A stretch of DNA of 64,000 nt from Silvimonas amylolytica. GTDB taxonomy: Bacteria > Pseudomonadota > Gammaproteobacteria > Burkholderiales > Chitinibacteraceae. The notes under the pieces are model-generated. The model worked only from the letters and a program-made list of their open reading frames with translations, was not told the DNA's origin and ran no database searches. Position 1 is the first letter of the stretch; each line of letters opens with the position of its first letter. Position numbers and translations under genes: made by a program. Location of the stretch: contig NZ_BMLY01000004.1 in assembly GCF_014645555.1 (NCBI RefSeq), positions 1-64,000 of the forward strand. The letters run 5' to 3'. Below, in pieces: positions 1-10,097 of the stretch.

Positions 1-19
1 CCAGACACCCCATAGAAAG

Positions 20-50
20 CGCCCGTACAGACACCTGTACGGGCGTTTTG
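20..50 (+). terminator. Rho-independent terminator of an upstream gene outside the window
   Basis: An 11-bp perfect stem (positions 20-30 with 35-45) encloses the loop ACAC and is followed by TTTT. It presumably ends a plus-strand transcript that starts left of the window. Confidence 0.8.
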
Positions 51-143
51 CTTTGTGCGCCCCGGACAACGCGCGTTCCCCGACATCTCCACGCTCTTCC
101 TTGTTAAGCTTGGCAGCAATCAAAACAATATCCGGATTGCTCC

Positions 144-1535
144 GTGACTTTGACTTTTGTTGTTTCTCTCTTGTGGGCAGTCTACCTGGTGGTGTTGTCG
201 GTGATGATCATCTGGCAGCGCCGGGCACCCGTTGCTACGCTGAGCTGGATTTTGTCGCTGGCCGCCTTGCCTTGGGTGGGTTTGATCATCTTTCTGGTGT
301 TCGGTCCGCAGAAAATCAAGCGCAAACGTCTTCGCCGTGCAGCCAGTAAACAGAGACTTGGTATCCGCAAGCAAAGCGGCGTCAACAAGGCGCCGCCCGT
401 TTACGCCGCGCAAATGGCCAAAATGAGCCTGGCCACCACCGAGATGCCGACAGTCACCTGCACACGGTTTGATTTGCTGGTAGACGGCGGTGCGACCTAT
501 GAGGCGATCTTTGCCGCCATTGAGGCTGCTACCCATCAAGTTCACCTTGAGTACTACATTTACGAGCCGGATCGCATTGGTACCGCGTTGCGTGATTTAT
601 TGATCCGCAAAGCCGGGCAGGGAGTACAAGTGCGCCTGTTGATTGATGCGCTGGGCTCAAAGCGCTGCGGTCGCAAATTTCTGAGGCCACTCATAGCGGC
701 TGGGGCTGAAGTGGCTTTTTTTCACGAAACTTCATTTCGGCGGCTGCGTCCTGTGATCAATATGCGGACTCACCGCAAACTGGTTATTTGCGACGGCAAA
801 GTCGGCTTCACCGGCGGTATAAACATTACGGATGAAGAAGACGAACGCATTAACCCGCATGCTTACCACGACCTTCATTTACAACTGGAAGGCTCTGTCG
901 TGGAGCAGTTGCAGCAGATTTTCCTGGAAGACTGGTTCTACACCACCGGTGAGCGTCCGGAGCCGTTGCCATACGTCGAACCGCCCGAAGGTGAACACAT
1001 TGTTCAAGTACTGCAGTCAGGTCCGGATAATGACTGGGCACCCATCTACCGATCCTATCTGGCCGCAATCAATGCTGCAGAGGAACGCATACTGCTGACT
1101 ACGCCGTATTTTGTACCTGATGAAGGTGCGATGGTGGCGTTGACCAGCGCTGCGCTGCGTGGGGTGGATGTGCAGGTTATGGTGCCAAGGCGCAGTGACT
1201 CATGGATCGTGACAGAGGCGGCGCGCTCTTATTTCGATGAGCTTGTGATTGCCGGGGTGCAAGTCTGGGAATACACAGGGCGCATGTTGCACTCCAAGAC
1301 ACTGGTCGTCGACAAAAAGTATGCAGCCATTGGCACCGCCAACTTTGATAATCGCAGTTTCCGGCTTAATTTTGAGGTCAGCGTGCTCGCCTATGGTGCC
1401 ACCCAGGCCGATGTATTGGCCGGCCGGTTTGCCGAAGACCTGAAACGTGCCGAGCGCGTGTTCCGTCCGCGCAAGATCTCGAAGCTCTCTGCTTTTGGCG
1501 AAGCCTGGGCGCGATTGTTCTCGCCGCTATTGTGA
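144..1535 (+). CDS. cls: Cardiolipin synthase (phospholipase D superfamily)
   Basis: Predicted inner-membrane enzyme that makes cardiolipin from phosphatidylglycerol. Two N-terminal hydrophobic segments (about residues 5-23 and 33-53) form the usual PLDc_N region. Two HKD motifs follow: H210-x-K-x4-D217 and H383-x-K-x4-D390, the second followed by GTANFD, as expected for the paired half-sites of this family. Length (463 aa) is typical. The start is a GTG without a clear Shine-Dalgarno; no upstream in-frame alternative looks better. It stands alone, 200 bp before the next gene. The exact paralogue (ClsA, ClsB or ClsC type) is not assigned; the two N-terminal membrane segments favour the ClsA type. 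Confidence 0.9.
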   Translation: MTLTFVVSLLWAVYLVVLSVMIIWQRRAPVATLSWILSLAALPWVGLIIFLVFGPQKIKRKRLRRAASKQRLGIRKQSGVNKAPPVYAAQMAKMSLATTEMPTVTCTRFDLLVDGGATYEAIFAAIEAATHQVHLEYYIYEPDRIGTALRDLLIRKAGQGVQVRLLIDALGSKRCGRKFLRPLIAAGAEVAFFHETSFRRLRPVINMRTHRKLVICDGKVGFTGGINITDEEDERINPHAYHDLHLQLEGSVVEQLQQIFLEDWFYTTGERPEPLPYVEPPEGEHIVQVLQSGPDNDWAPIYRSYLAAINAAEERILLTTPYFVPDEGAMVALTSAALRGVDVQVMVPRRSDSWIVTEAARSYFDELVIAGVQVWEYTGRMLHSKTLVVDKKYAAIGTANFDNRSFRLNFEVSVLAYGATQADVLAGRFAEDLKRAERVFRPRKISKLSAFGEAWARLFSPLL

Positions 1536-1735
1536 TCCGTTTGTCCGGCTATTTGCGCATCAGCGCCCGCACCCTATAGTTCCTGCATCACAGTTGTATG
1601 ACGATTACAAATATATTGGTAATGCTTCGCATTCGTGGCCTCTGCGTTTGAAATGCCTTGCCGAAGGTCGCGTCTGCCTGTCTAATTAGGAAGTTTTACT
1701 TTCTAACTAGAACTGTCGCCGCAGGAGCCGATTGC

Positions 1736-2575
1736 ATGCTTTACCCCCAACTTTTCGCTGATCTCGAAAAAGCCCGCTGGGACATGGCGGACGATATTGC
1801 CTGGGATCAGTTCGACGCGAGCAAGTTGAGCGAAGAGCAGGCAGTCACGATCAAGATGAATGCCATCACGGAGTGGTCCGCACTGCCGGCTACCGAGATG
1901 TTCTTGCGCGACAATCGCGACGATTCAGATTTCTCTGCCTTCATGTCCATCTGGTTCTATGAAGAGCAAAAACACTCGCTCGTCCTGCAGGAATACCTGC
2001 GCCGTTTCCGCCCCGACCTGGCTCCGACCGAAGAAGAACTGCACGCAGTGCGCTTTGAATTTGATCCGGCCCCGCCGATGGAAACACTGATGCTGCATTT
2101 CTGCGGCGAAGTGCGACTGACCCAATGGTATCGCCGTGCCTCGGAATGGCATACCGAACCCGTCATCAAGCAAATCTACAAGACGCTTTCTACAGATGAA
2201 GCCCGTCATGGCGGCGCATATCTGAAGTACATGAAGCGTGCCATCGACAAGCTGGGCGACGAAGCGCGTCTGGCCTTCGCCAAGATTGGCATGCTGATGG
2301 CATCTTCTGCCCGTAGTGGCAAGCCATTACACCCCACGAACCTGCACGTGAACAAGGATCTGTATCCGATGGACACCGTGCAAAGCCGCTTGCCGGACCC
2401 GGAATGGCTGGAGCGCTGGCTGGATACCCAAATCCAGTTTGGCAAAGAATGGGAAGGCCGTGTGGTTGGTGGCATTTTGCGTAATCTGTCCAGCCTGTTC
2501 GGTGAAACATTTGATACGGCCGCAGACCTGAACCGCTATCGCAAGCAACTGGTTGCCAATCTCGGTCAGGCTTGA
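1736..2575 (+). CDS. Ferritin-like diiron protein of unknown substrate
   Basis: A 279-aa soluble helical protein with a full diiron ligand set of the ferritin/acyl-ACP desaturase type: E46, E77-x-x-H80 (in EEQKH), E125 and E155-x-x-H158 (in DEARH). This suggests an oxygen-using diiron site, either an oxidase or a desaturase-like enzyme, but the substrate cannot be read from sequence. The start at 1736 is chosen because GCAGGAG lies 8-14 bases upstream; a longer in-frame extension exists but lacks a ribosome site. It ends 3 bp before rfaE2 and is probably cotranscribed with rfaE2 and the MscS-type channel. Confidence 0.75.
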   Translation: MLYPQLFADLEKARWDMADDIAWDQFDASKLSEEQAVTIKMNAITEWSALPATEMFLRDNRDDSDFSAFMSIWFYEEQKHSLVLQEYLRRFRPDLAPTEEELHAVRFEFDPAPPMETLMLHFCGEVRLTQWYRRASEWHTEPVIKQIYKTLSTDEARHGGAYLKYMKRAIDKLGDEARLAFAKIGMLMASSARSGKPLHPTNLHVNKDLYPMDTVQSRLPDPEWLERWLDTQIQFGKEWEGRVVGGILRNLSSLFGETFDTAADLNRYRKQLVANLGQA

Positions 2576-2578
2576 TTC

Positions 2579-3082
2579 ATGACCGCACAGCAATATCCGC
2601 ATCCCGATTTCGAGAAGAAAGTCTGTGCACCAGAACAACTGGCTGCGCGCATTGCCCAACTTCAGAGGCCGCTAGTGTTTACCAACGGCTGCTTTGACAT
2701 CCTGCATACCGGGCATGTGACCTATCTGGCTCAGGCCCGCGCGCTCGGCGCCAGCATGATCGTGGCGCTGAATACGGATGAGTCGGTGAAGCGTCAAGGC
2801 AAGGGCGATGATCGACCGATCAATGATCTTGGCAAGCGCGCCAGCGTGATGGCTGCCCTGGAAAGTGTCAGTCTGGTCACCTGGTTTGATGCGGATACGC
2901 CTTATGACCTCATCATGACGGTCAAGCCCGATATTCTCGTCAAAGGGGGTGACTGGCCCATTGAACGCATTGTCGGCAGTCAGGAAGTGCTGGGTTGGGG
3001 CGGTCAGGTGCATTCGATTCCCTTTCTGTACCAGACCTCGACCACCGAAACCCTCAAGCGTATTCGCCAGTTACACCCATGA
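2579..3082 (+). CDS. rfaE2: D-glycero-beta-D-manno-heptose 1-phosphate adenylyltransferase
   Basis: Stand-alone nucleotidyltransferase domain equivalent to the C-terminal half of HldE. It transfers AMP to heptose-1-phosphate in ADP-heptose synthesis for LPS inner core. The signature HxGH (H43-T-G-H46) follows [10 protein letters not shown], and the later KGGDW segment is typical. Length 167 aa fits the single-domain form found in many betaproteobacteria, where the kinase RfaE1 is a separate gene. Its stop codon overlaps the start of the following mscS-family gene by ATGA (3079-3082). A second pathway gene, gmhA, lies at the far end of this window. Confidence 0.92.
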   Translation: MTAQQYPHPDFEKKVCAPEQLAARIAQLQRPLVFTNGCFDILHTGHVTYLAQARALGASMIVALNTDESVKRQGKGDDRPINDLGKRASVMAALESVSLVTWFDADTPYDLIMTVKPDILVKGGDWPIERIVGSQEVLGWGGQVHSIPFLYQTSTTETLKRIRQLHP

Positions 3083-4419
3083 CCCGGCGTGAGAACCTCG
3101 TCGCCGAACTGATTGGCGATATCAACGAGCATGGTTGGCTGCGTTCAGATATGGTCAGTCAGGCCGGTGTGGTCCTGCTGGCCATCATCATCGGCGTTAT
3201 CGCGTATTACCTGCTCAAACCGCGTATCACGCGTGACAACTCGCGCTGGCAGTGGTTTGGTCAGGGTGCGATCCGGCTGATTTTCCCGCTGGTCGCGCTG
3301 ACGGTGACCAAGCTGGGCACGGTACTCGTTGGGTTGTTTTACCCGGATGCGCCGCTGCGTCTGATTGGCGTGGCCGATGTGCTGTTGTTGGCCATGGTCA
3401 ACATCAGTGTATTGGCGTATCTACTGCGCCATGTGTTCAACGAGGCGCCATGGGTAGGTCGCTGGGAACGGCGTATCGCCGCATTGATCTGGCTGGCCTA
3501 CGCACTGCACGTCGTCGGCATCCTGCCTGAGATCGCCGATGCGCTTGATGACATCAGTTTTCATTTGGGGCATCAGCGCATTTCTGTGCTGACCATCCTG
3601 CAGGGCCTGGCTTCGGTGGGAGCCACACTGCTGATCGCCATGTGGCTGAGCCGTCTGGCTGAGCGTTGGTTGATGCGGGCAGAGATGCTCGATACCAGCC
3701 TGCGCGTCATGCTGACCAAAGTGATCCAGTCCCTGCTGGTGGTGGTGGCCATCCTGGTCGCATTGCCACTGGTCGGGATCGACCCCACCGTGCTCTCCGT
3801 CTTTGGTGGTGCACTGGGTGTCGGTCTGGGGTTGGGTTTGCAGAAGATTGCCTCCAACTATGTATCAGGCTTCATCATTTTGCTGGACCGCTCAGTGCGG
3901 CTGGGAGACCTGGTACAGATCGGTGATCGACAAGGGGTGATTTCCCGGCTGACCTCCCGTTATATCGTGCTCAAGAGCCTGGACGGGACGGAGTCTCTGG
4001 TGCCGAACGACACCCTGGTGACGTCGACGGTGGTCAATCAGTCCTATACCGATCGCAAGGTATGGACCAAGCTGCCGTTCACGGTGGGCTACGAGTCTGA
4101 TCTGGATCAGGTGATGCAATTGCTGGTTCAAGCCACGGAAGGGATTGATCGCGTGGTGCAAGACCCCAAACCCTTCCCGTACCTGGATGGTTTTGGTGAC
4201 AGCTCGGTCAATGTTTCGGTCGGGTTCTGGATCAAGGATCCAGAGAACGGGCAGGGGAGCCTGAAGTCAGAGATCAACCTGAAGGTGTGGCGCTTGTTCA
4301 AAGAGCACGGCATCAATATTCCGTTCAATCGCCTGGATGTGGTGCATTTCACACCATCCAACAAACAGGCGGGCGATGGTAATTTGACAGGTTATGCCTC
4401 GCCAAAGCCTGCCGATTAA
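3079..4419 (+). CDS. Mechanosensitive ion channel, MscS family
   Basis: A 446-aa membrane protein with about five predicted transmembrane segments in the first 230 residues and a Gly/Ala-rich pore helix (around [22 protein letters not shown]), followed by the beta domain ([15 protein letters not shown]) that is characteristic of MscS relatives. It probably releases osmolytes upon hypo-osmotic shock. The start at 3079 overlaps the stop of rfaE2 as ATGA; a longer in-frame reading from 2995 lies entirely inside rfaE2 and is rejected. The number of membrane helices exceeds that of E. coli MscS (three), so this is a larger paralogue. Confidence 0.88.
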   Translation: MTRRENLVAELIGDINEHGWLRSDMVSQAGVVLLAIIIGVIAYYLLKPRITRDNSRWQWFGQGAIRLIFPLVALTVTKLGTVLVGLFYPDAPLRLIGVADVLLLAMVNISVLAYLLRHVFNEAPWVGRWERRIAALIWLAYALHVVGILPEIADALDDISFHLGHQRISVLTILQGLASVGATLLIAMWLSRLAERWLMRAEMLDTSLRVMLTKVIQSLLVVVAILVALPLVGIDPTVLSVFGGALGVGLGLGLQKIASNYVSGFIILLDRSVRLGDLVQIGDRQGVISRLTSRYIVLKSLDGTESLVPNDTLVTSTVVNQSYTDRKVWTKLPFTVGYESDLDQVMQLLVQATEGIDRVVQDPKPFPYLDGFGDSSVNVSVGFWIKDPENGQGSLKSEINLKVWRLFKEHGINIPFNRLDVVHFTPSNKQAGDGNLTGYASPKPAD

Positions 4420-4435
4420 TGTCTGGCGGGTAATT

Positions 4436-4465
4436 TGCGCAACCGGGCGTACGAACGGTTGCGCA
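4436..4465. other. Perfect hairpin after the MscS gene
   Basis: Arms TGCGCAACCG and CGGTTGCGCA (4436-4445 and 4456-4465) flank a 10-base loop. There is no T-run, so this is not a canonical terminator. It lies in the 143-bp gap that also has to contain the desaturase promoter, and may act as transcript 3' end protection. Confidence 0.5.
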
Positions 4466-4562
4466 TTGCAAGCAATTATTCTGTAATATCTGATCGCCCT
4501 TGATCCGTATCAGGAAATCCTGAACAACTTCAAGGGGTTTCTTGTCCTGGAGAGTTTCATAG

Positions 4563-5753
4563 ATGGAATGGCTGAACGGCCTGATCGAAATGCCCTGGTG
4601 GGGCTACATCGTGGTGTTGCTGGTGCTGACTCATATCACGATTGCAGGGGTCACAATTTTCCTGCACCGCAATCAGACGCACCGTGGTCTGGATCTGCAC
4701 CCGATTCCCAGCCATTTCTTCCGTTTCTGGCTCTGGCTGACGACGGGTATGGTCACCAAGGAATGGGTGGCGATTCACCGTAAGCACCACGCGCGTTGCG
4801 AAACTGCTGAAGATCCGCACAGCCCGCAAGTGCTGGGCCTGAAAAAGGTGATGTGGGAAGGCGCTGAGCTTTACCGCACGGAATCGAAGAACAAGGAAAC
4901 GATCGAGAAATTCGGTGTGGGCACGCCCAACGACTGGCTCGAGCGTAACATCTACACCCCGCACAGCGTGATGGGCCCGACCCTGATGGCCATCATCGAT
5001 ATTTCGCTGTTTGGTGCAAACGGCCTGTGGATGTGGGCTGTCCAGATGGCGTGGATCCCGTTCTGGGCCGCCGGCGTGATCAATGGTGTTGGTCACTTCT
5101 TTGGCTACCGTAACTTTGAATGCGAAGACGCGTCCACCAACCTGGTGCCGTGGGGCATTATCATCGGCGGCGAAGAACTGCATAACAATCACCATACCTT
5201 TGGTACCTCCGCCAAGTTCTCTAACAAGTGGTGGGAGTTTGACCTGGGTTGGGCTTACATCCGTTGCTTGTCTGTGCTGAAGCTGGCCAAAGTGCGCAAG
5301 GTTGCACCGCGTATGAAAATGGTCGACGGCCACATGGAACTGGATGAACAAGCGCTGGCCGCGATTATCGCCAACCGCTACACCATTGCGGCCAACTACG
5401 CCAAGTCGCTCAAGCACACCGTGGGTGAAGAACTGGACAAGCTGCGCGCTAACGCCAGCCTGCCGCAGCTCGACTTCAACCCGGCGCGCCAGATGAAGGT
5501 GTGGCTCAAGCAAGATGCCAAGGACACGCCGGTGGGTGACAAGCCACATCTGGATAGCCTGCTGGCCCAGAGCACGGTGCTGGATCAGGTTTATCAGATG
5601 CGCCAGGAACTGACCCGTCTGTGGGAGCGTTCCAGCCTGTCGCGCGCTGAACTCTTGACCCACCTGCAAGACTGGTGCGCTCGTGCAGAGGCCAGCGGTA
5701 TCGCTGCGCTGCAAGAGTTCTCTCACCGTCTGCGTCGCGTGGCCGCGGTCTGA
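4563..5753 (+). CDS. Acyl-CoA/acyl-lipid desaturase (membrane fatty-acid desaturase)
   Basis: Membrane diiron desaturase, probably delta-9, that introduces a double bond into saturated acyl chains. All three histidine boxes are visible: H35-RNQT-H40, H72-RK-H75-H76 and H207-NN-H210-H211, plus H178 in the sequence GVGHFFGYRN. Hydrophobic stretches near residues 12-32, 52-62 and 140-180 fit the family. The C-terminal 150 residues are charged and helical, longer than in minimal desaturases. A GGAG lies about 10 bases before the ATG. It is monocistronic, with a hairpin upstream and a terminator directly after. Confidence 0.9.
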   Translation: MEWLNGLIEMPWWGYIVVLLVLTHITIAGVTIFLHRNQTHRGLDLHPIPSHFFRFWLWLTTGMVTKEWVAIHRKHHARCETAEDPHSPQVLGLKKVMWEGAELYRTESKNKETIEKFGVGTPNDWLERNIYTPHSVMGPTLMAIIDISLFGANGLWMWAVQMAWIPFWAAGVINGVGHFFGYRNFECEDASTNLVPWGIIIGGEELHNNHHTFGTSAKFSNKWWEFDLGWAYIRCLSVLKLAKVRKVAPRMKMVDGHMELDEQALAAIIANRYTIAANYAKSLKHTVGEELDKLRANASLPQLDFNPARQMKVWLKQDAKDTPVGDKPHLDSLLAQSTVLDQVYQMRQELTRLWERSSLSRAELLTHLQDWCARAEASGIAALQEFSHRLRRVAAV

Positions 5754-5774
5754 TCCGGATCACGTTGACAGTAA

Positions 5775-5806
5775 AAAAAGGCGAGCCTGCGGGTTCGCCT
5801 TTTTTG
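5775..5806 (+). terminator. Rho-independent terminator after the desaturase
   Basis: The stem GGCGAGCC / GGGTTCGCC (one G-T pair) is flanked by an A-run on the left and TTTTTT on the right. It lies 22 bp after the desaturase stop and could work in both directions. Confidence 0.85.
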
Positions 5807-5878
5807 TTGTCTTGCAGCCATGCAACATAAATCTGCCTAAAATCACGTTTTCGCATTGCCGCGTCACAGGGGAACATC

Positions 5879-6232
5879 ATGTCCAGCATCCAGCGTTACC
5901 ACGTCGGGCCACGCATGTCCGAAATCGTGGTTCATAACAACACCGTCTACATGGCCGGGCAGATTGCAGAGTCGCTCGAAAAAGATACGCGCGGGCAGAC
6001 TGAAGAAGCATTGGCAGCCGTAGACCGCATGCTGGCCGAAGTGGGTTCGGACAAGACCAAAATTCTGACCGTCACCATCTACCTGCCTGATGTCATGAAC
6101 GAATACGATGCCATGAACGCGGCGTGGACCGAATGGGTCGCACCGGGGCATACACCTGCGCGCACTACCGTCGAAGCGCGTCTCGCGGACCCCCGTTACC
6201 GTGTAGAGCTGACGGTGATCGCCGCGCTGTAA
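5879..6232 (+). CDS. RidA family protein (YjgF/YER057c/UK114)
   Basis: A 117-aa trimeric-type protein of the family that deaminates reactive enamine/imine intermediates arising from pyridoxal-phosphate enzymes. The central AGQI segment, the DVMNEYDAMNAAWTEW stretch and the conserved arginine in PARTTVE, which coordinates the substrate carboxylate, are present. The N-terminal part (VGPRMSEIVVHNNTVYMAGQ) resembles RidA subfamilies other than classical RidA, so enamine deaminase activity is probable but not certain. GGGGAAC precedes the ATG. It is followed by its own terminator. Confidence 0.85.
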   Translation: MSSIQRYHVGPRMSEIVVHNNTVYMAGQIAESLEKDTRGQTEEALAAVDRMLAEVGSDKTKILTVTIYLPDVMNEYDAMNAAWTEWVAPGHTPARTTVEARLADPRYRVELTVIAAL

Positions 6233-6262
6233 GCGCCCGGGTTTGATAAGAATCTGATGTGA

Positions 6263-6303
6263 AAACATTGCCCTGCGCCTTGTCAGCGCGGGGCAATGTT
6301 TTT
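6263..6303 (+). terminator. Rho-independent terminator after the RidA gene
   Basis: A long stem pairs AACATTGCCC-T-GCGC with GCGC-G-GGGCAATGTT (one T-G pair). It is followed by TTT. Confidence 0.85.
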
Positions 6304-6481
6304 GGGATGGCGTGATGGACGCGCTCGCGCGTCGGTCCTGATGACAAGTGCGAAGGCGGGAACGAAACTTGATCCGGATTGCTCCATTATGTGGCTGCCT
6401 GCATCGCTCACCGCATAATGCACTCCGCCCCGGCCCTGATACGCCGAACATTCTTCTGCCTATATCGTGGAGTTGTTGCCC

Positions 6482-7552
6482 ATGTCGAACATTCTGCTGG
6501 CTTATTTTGCTGGATGGCGGGACTGGAACCGCCTGCCCCTGATTCGTGACGCCGAGCGCCTGACCCACATTTGCTATGCCTTTGCCAATATTCATGAAGG
6601 CAAAGTCGTGTTGTTGACGTCAAAAGAAGATGCAGATGGCCAGGCCCGCAGCGAAGAAGGGATTGCCCGCTTGCATGAACTACGCAGCGTGAACCCGCAA
6701 CTCAAGCTGTTGATCTCGATTGGTGGCTGGTCTGCGGACGGGTTCTCAGATGCTGCATTGACCAAGGCATCGCGCGAAGTGTTCGCCCAGTCGGCGCTCG
6801 ATTTCATGACTCAGCGCGGCCTGGACGGGATTGATCTGGACTGGGAGTATCCATCCAACGACATGGCCAGTATCAAGGCACGGCCGGAAGACAAACACAA
6901 TTTCACGCTCATGCTTGAAGCTTTGCGCCACAAGCTTGATGCCTTGTCGGATGAGCAAGGCCGGGTGGGGGGTGAGCGTTATTTGCTGACCATTGCCGCC
7001 GGTGCGGGTCAGTACTACCTGGATGGCGTCGAGATGGCGGAGGTCGCAAAACTGTGCGATTTCGTCAACCTGATGACCTACGACTATTACAACGGCTGGG
7101 CTACGCGCGCTGGCCATCACACCAATTTGTACAACACGCCGGGTGATCCGGAGGGCGATAGCTGTCAGAAGTCGGTCGACCTGTTCATTGCCAACGGCCT
7201 GCCAGCCGAGAAGCTGGTCCTGGGTTGTGCGTTCTATGGTCGCGGTCTGGATGGCGTGGGTGAGGCTGGCCTTGGCGCACCGGGAACGCCCAAGAGCAAT
7301 ACGTCTATCGATTACGACGACATTGTGGGCAAGCTGATCCCGGAGGGCGCAACCCGCTTCTGGGATGACGATGCCAAAGCGCCGTGGCTGCTGGCGAACG
7401 AGATGTTTGTCAGTTATGAAGACGCAGAATCACTGGGTCACAAACTGGCGTTTATCAAAGAACGCAAACTGGCTGGCGCATTCTTCTGGGAATACAGCCA
7501 GGACCATACGGATACATTGCTGTCTACGCTGTGGAAAGGCTTGCGCCCCTGA
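6482..7552 (+). CDS. GH18 family glycoside hydrolase (chitinase-like), no signal peptide
   Basis: A 356-aa TIM-barrel enzyme of family 18. The catalytic DxxDxDxE motif is intact (D115-G-I-D118-L-D120-W-E122, E122 being the acid/base), and the SIGGW strand at 79-83 and the NLMTYDYY strand are in place. Expected activity is hydrolysis of chitin or chito-oligosaccharides. It has neither signal peptide nor binding module, so the enzyme looks cytoplasmic, perhaps acting on imported oligomers. The start at 6482 is preferred over an in-frame GTG at 6467 because TGGAG lies 10-14 bases before it. Confidence 0.88.
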   Translation: MSNILLAYFAGWRDWNRLPLIRDAERLTHICYAFANIHEGKVVLLTSKEDADGQARSEEGIARLHELRSVNPQLKLLISIGGWSADGFSDAALTKASREVFAQSALDFMTQRGLDGIDLDWEYPSNDMASIKARPEDKHNFTLMLEALRHKLDALSDEQGRVGGERYLLTIAAGAGQYYLDGVEMAEVAKLCDFVNLMTYDYYNGWATRAGHHTNLYNTPGDPEGDSCQKSVDLFIANGLPAEKLVLGCAFYGRGLDGVGEAGLGAPGTPKSNTSIDYDDIVGKLIPEGATRFWDDDAKAPWLLANEMFVSYEDAESLGHKLAFIKERKLAGAFFWEYSQDHTDTLLSTLWKGLRP

Positions 7553-7576
7553 GCGCCATGCCCCTGGCGCTAATAG

Positions 7577-7605
7577 AAAAGCCCGCAGATTTGCGGGCTT
7601 TTTTT
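7577..7605. terminator. Bidirectional rho-independent terminator
   Basis: The stem AAAGCCCGCA / TGCGGGCTTT is flanked by AAAA on the left and a T-run on the right. It sits between the convergent GH18 gene and the minus-strand transporter, and probably serves both. Confidence 0.88.
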
Positions 7606-7613
7606 GTTGGTCA

Positions 7614-8573
7614 TCACACCGTGGGGGTGACTGGTTCGCTTGAATCGGCCGGTGCCTTGCTGGTTTTGGGTGGTTTGCCCTGCCAATAACCCGCCAGGAG
7701 TGCCCCGGAGATGTTGTGCCAGACTGAGAACAAAGCGCCTGGCAACGCTGCCAATGCGCTGAAATAGGTTTTCCCCAGCTGTGCGGCAAGCCCTGAATTC
7801 TGCATGCCCACCTCAATGGCGAGCGTTCGGCAAACCGACTCCTCAAACCCCAGCAGCCTGCCGCCCCAATAACCGCCCAACAAGCCGATGGCGTTGTGCA
7901 GCATCACGGCGATGACCACGACCGCACCCACAGAGGCGATGCTTTTTTGGCTGCCGGCCACAATGGCCGCAATGATCGTGACAATGGCGATCATGGAGAT
8001 CAGTGGCAGAAAGCGCTCAATCTTGCGCACCAGACTGCCAAAGCAACGATAGAGCACCAGCCCTGCCGCAATAGGCAGAATGACGATCTGCACAATAGAG
8101 ATCAGCATGGCGAGCATGTCGACGTGGATAGATGCATCGACGTACAAACGCGTCAGCAACGGTGTGGCAACGACGCTGACAAGTGTTGAGATGGACGAGA
8201 TCGTCACCGACAGTGCGACATCTCCGCCAGCCAGATAGATAATCACATTAGATGCCGTGCCGCTGGCCACGCTGCCCACCAGAATCATGCCGGTGGCCAG
8301 GTCCGGTGGCATATTGAAGGCCTTGGCCAGGCACCAGGCGGCCAGGGGCATGACCAGATAATGCAGCACGATGCCCGCAGCGACCGGCGCCGGGCGTGTC
8401 AGCACGCGCCTGAAGTCATCCAGCGTCAAGGTCAGGCCCATGGTGAACATGATGGTACCCAGCAACAACGCGGTATGGGCCTGGATTGGCGCGAAACTCG
8501 TGGGGTTGTGATAGGCGAGCAGGGACAGCAGTATCGCCCACACCGGGAACAGCCGGGTGATTCTGGCAAGCAT
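7614..8573 (-). CDS. Bile acid:sodium symporter (BASS) family transporter
   Basis: A 319-aa polytopic protein with about nine to ten hydrophobic helices. The signatures are those of the BASS family: [14 protein letters not shown] near the N-terminus, the [11 protein letters not shown] crossover segment that binds sodium, and [13 protein letters not shown] towards the C-terminus. The substrate is an organic anion, unknown here (pantothenate and pyruvate are family examples). The start at 8573 (MLARITRLF) is preferred because a longer in-frame reading to 8678 would run into the end of the sbcB gene. The stop is close to a shared terminator. Confidence 0.87.
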   Translation of the reverse strand: MLARITRLFPVWAILLSLLAYHNPTSFAPIQAHTALLLGTIMFTMGLTLTLDDFRRVLTRPAPVAAGIVLHYLVMPLAAWCLAKAFNMPPDLATGMILVGSVASGTASNVIIYLAGGDVALSVTISSISTLVSVVATPLLTRLYVDASIHVDMLAMLISIVQIVILPIAAGLVLYRCFGSLVRKIERFLPLISMIAIVTIIAAIVAGSQKSIASVGAVVVIAVMLHNAIGLLGGYWGGRLLGFEESVCRTLAIEVGMQNSGLAAQLGKTYFSALAALPGALFSVWHNISGALLAGYWQGKPPKTSKAPADSSEPVTPTV

Positions 8574-8661
8574 GAGTCGTATCCGTTTTATTGTGTTTGT
8601 TTGATGTACGTCTGGCGCGCCCATCTTTGCTGGTTTGGGCTTATCCCGCAAGCGCCACCGT

Positions 8662-10083
8662 TCACCACTCCGGCGCAATCTGCTCCGCGTAGTCGTAAAG
8701 CGCTTCCAGAATGTTCGCTACGCGCTCGTCGTCGGTATCGGAGAGGGTATCGATGGCTTCGGCGAACTGTTCCAGTGTGCGGTAGCCACCGCGGCCATGA
8801 ATCAGGCGATCCACGCGCAGTTGCTGCCACTGGGCTTGTTCTTCATCAGTGAGCGTATTGGCAAAGTTGCGCGCACGATAGCGGAACAGCAGATCGTCGA
8901 GACGCTGATCATCAAATGCGGGTCGCGCACTTGCCAGTTGCTCAGGTGTGAGCTGGCGCAGTTTTTCCAGCGTGCGGCGGTCGTTGTTGCCCGCAAAACC
9001 CCCATAGAGGTCTTCATCGATGTCTTGTTTGCCGAGCGGTTCGCGTTTGTAGATGGCGTCCCAATCCGGGCGCGCCAGTGCCGCCACGGCGGCGGCATGC
9101 ATCTGGATCACATCCATATCTACACCCCAGCGTGCGGCCATCTCCGGCGAAAGAACCTTGAGGTTGCCGATCACAATGGGAGACTTGTTGATGTGAATGG
9201 TTTTGATGGGTAAGCGCGTGACGCCTTCGGGCAGGTCTGCCGTGCGGGTGAACATGCGCTCGCGGATTGCGGCGGTATCCAGCCCGGCCAGTTCTGCCGG
9301 ATCAAACGCAAGGTCCCACACGATCAGTTCGTTTTTGTTGGTCGGGTGCCAACCCAACGGCCACACTGCGGCAATGCAGCCACGGTCCACACCAAACATG
9401 CCGGACACGTGCAAGAACACTTTGGGCTCACTGCCGATCTCTTTCAGAACGGCATCTTTCTTTCTGAGGCTCAAACAAAAATCAAACAGACGTGGCTGGC
9501 GATCACGGATCAGCCGCGCCATGCCAATGGTGGCACGTACATCAGAAAGCGCGTCGTGGGCGGATTCATGTGCCAGGCCGTTCGCTTTGGTCAGAAGTTC
9601 AAGCCGGAAGCTGACTTTGCCGTCATCCCCGGTGGGCCATTCAATGCCTTCCGGACGCAAGGCCCAGGCGGTGCGCACGGTGTCGAGCAAATCCCAGCGG
9701 CCACAATCGTTTTGCCATTCTCGCGCGTAGGGGTCGATCAAATTGCGCCAGAACATAAAGCGCGTCATTTCATCGTCAAAGCGGATTGAGTTGTAACCGA
9801 CGCCGACCGTGCCGGGCGCAGCCAGTTCATGTTCAATCGCCGCGGCAAAAGCATGTTCGGGAATCCCGCGCTCCAGACAGTCTTGCGGGGTAATGCCCGT
9901 GATCAGGCAGGATTGCGGGTCGGGCAGAAAGTCCGGGGAGGGCAAACAGAAGAGCTCGACTGGCGCACCCACCTCATTGAGGTTGGCATCGGTGCGGATA
10001 CCGGCAAATTGCGCGGGGCGGTCACGGCGCGGTACGGCGCCAAAGGTTTCGTAGTCGTGCCAGAAAAAGGTGAGTTCGGCCAT
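8662..10083 (-). CDS. sbcB: Exodeoxyribonuclease I
   Basis: A DEDD-family 3'-5' exonuclease acting on single-stranded DNA in repair and recombination. The ExoI motif HDYETFG (D and E metal ligands) is at residues 9-15, followed by [10 protein letters not shown] and [12 protein letters not shown], the other two exonuclease motifs. The SH3-like and C-terminal regions match in length (473 aa; E. coli about 475). CAGAGG precedes the ATG. It is downstream of the pirin genes but separated from them by a terminator, so it is probably transcribed independently. Confidence 0.95.
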   Translation of the reverse strand: MAELTFFWHDYETFGAVPRRDRPAQFAGIRTDANLNEVGAPVELFCLPSPDFLPDPQSCLITGITPQDCLERGIPEHAFAAAIEHELAAPGTVGVGYNSIRFDDEMTRFMFWRNLIDPYAREWQNDCGRWDLLDTVRTAWALRPEGIEWPTGDDGKVSFRLELLTKANGLAHESAHDALSDVRATIGMARLIRDRQPRLFDFCLSLRKKDAVLKEIGSEPKVFLHVSGMFGVDRGCIAAVWPLGWHPTNKNELIVWDLAFDPAELAGLDTAAIRERMFTRTADLPEGVTRLPIKTIHINKSPIVIGNLKVLSPEMAARWGVDMDVIQMHAAAVAALARPDWDAIYKREPLGKQDIDEDLYGGFAGNNDRRTLEKLRQLTPEQLASARPAFDDQRLDDLLFRYRARNFANTLTDEEQAQWQQLRVDRLIHGRGGYRTLEQFAEAIDTLSDTDDERVANILEALYDYAEQIAPEW

Positions 10084-10097
10084 GCCTCTGTCCCGTC

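Noticed and set aside
4557-5726. Minus-strand open frame of 389 codons antisense to the desaturase
   Set aside because: Shadow frame covering the three histidine boxes of the real gene; no family match visible.
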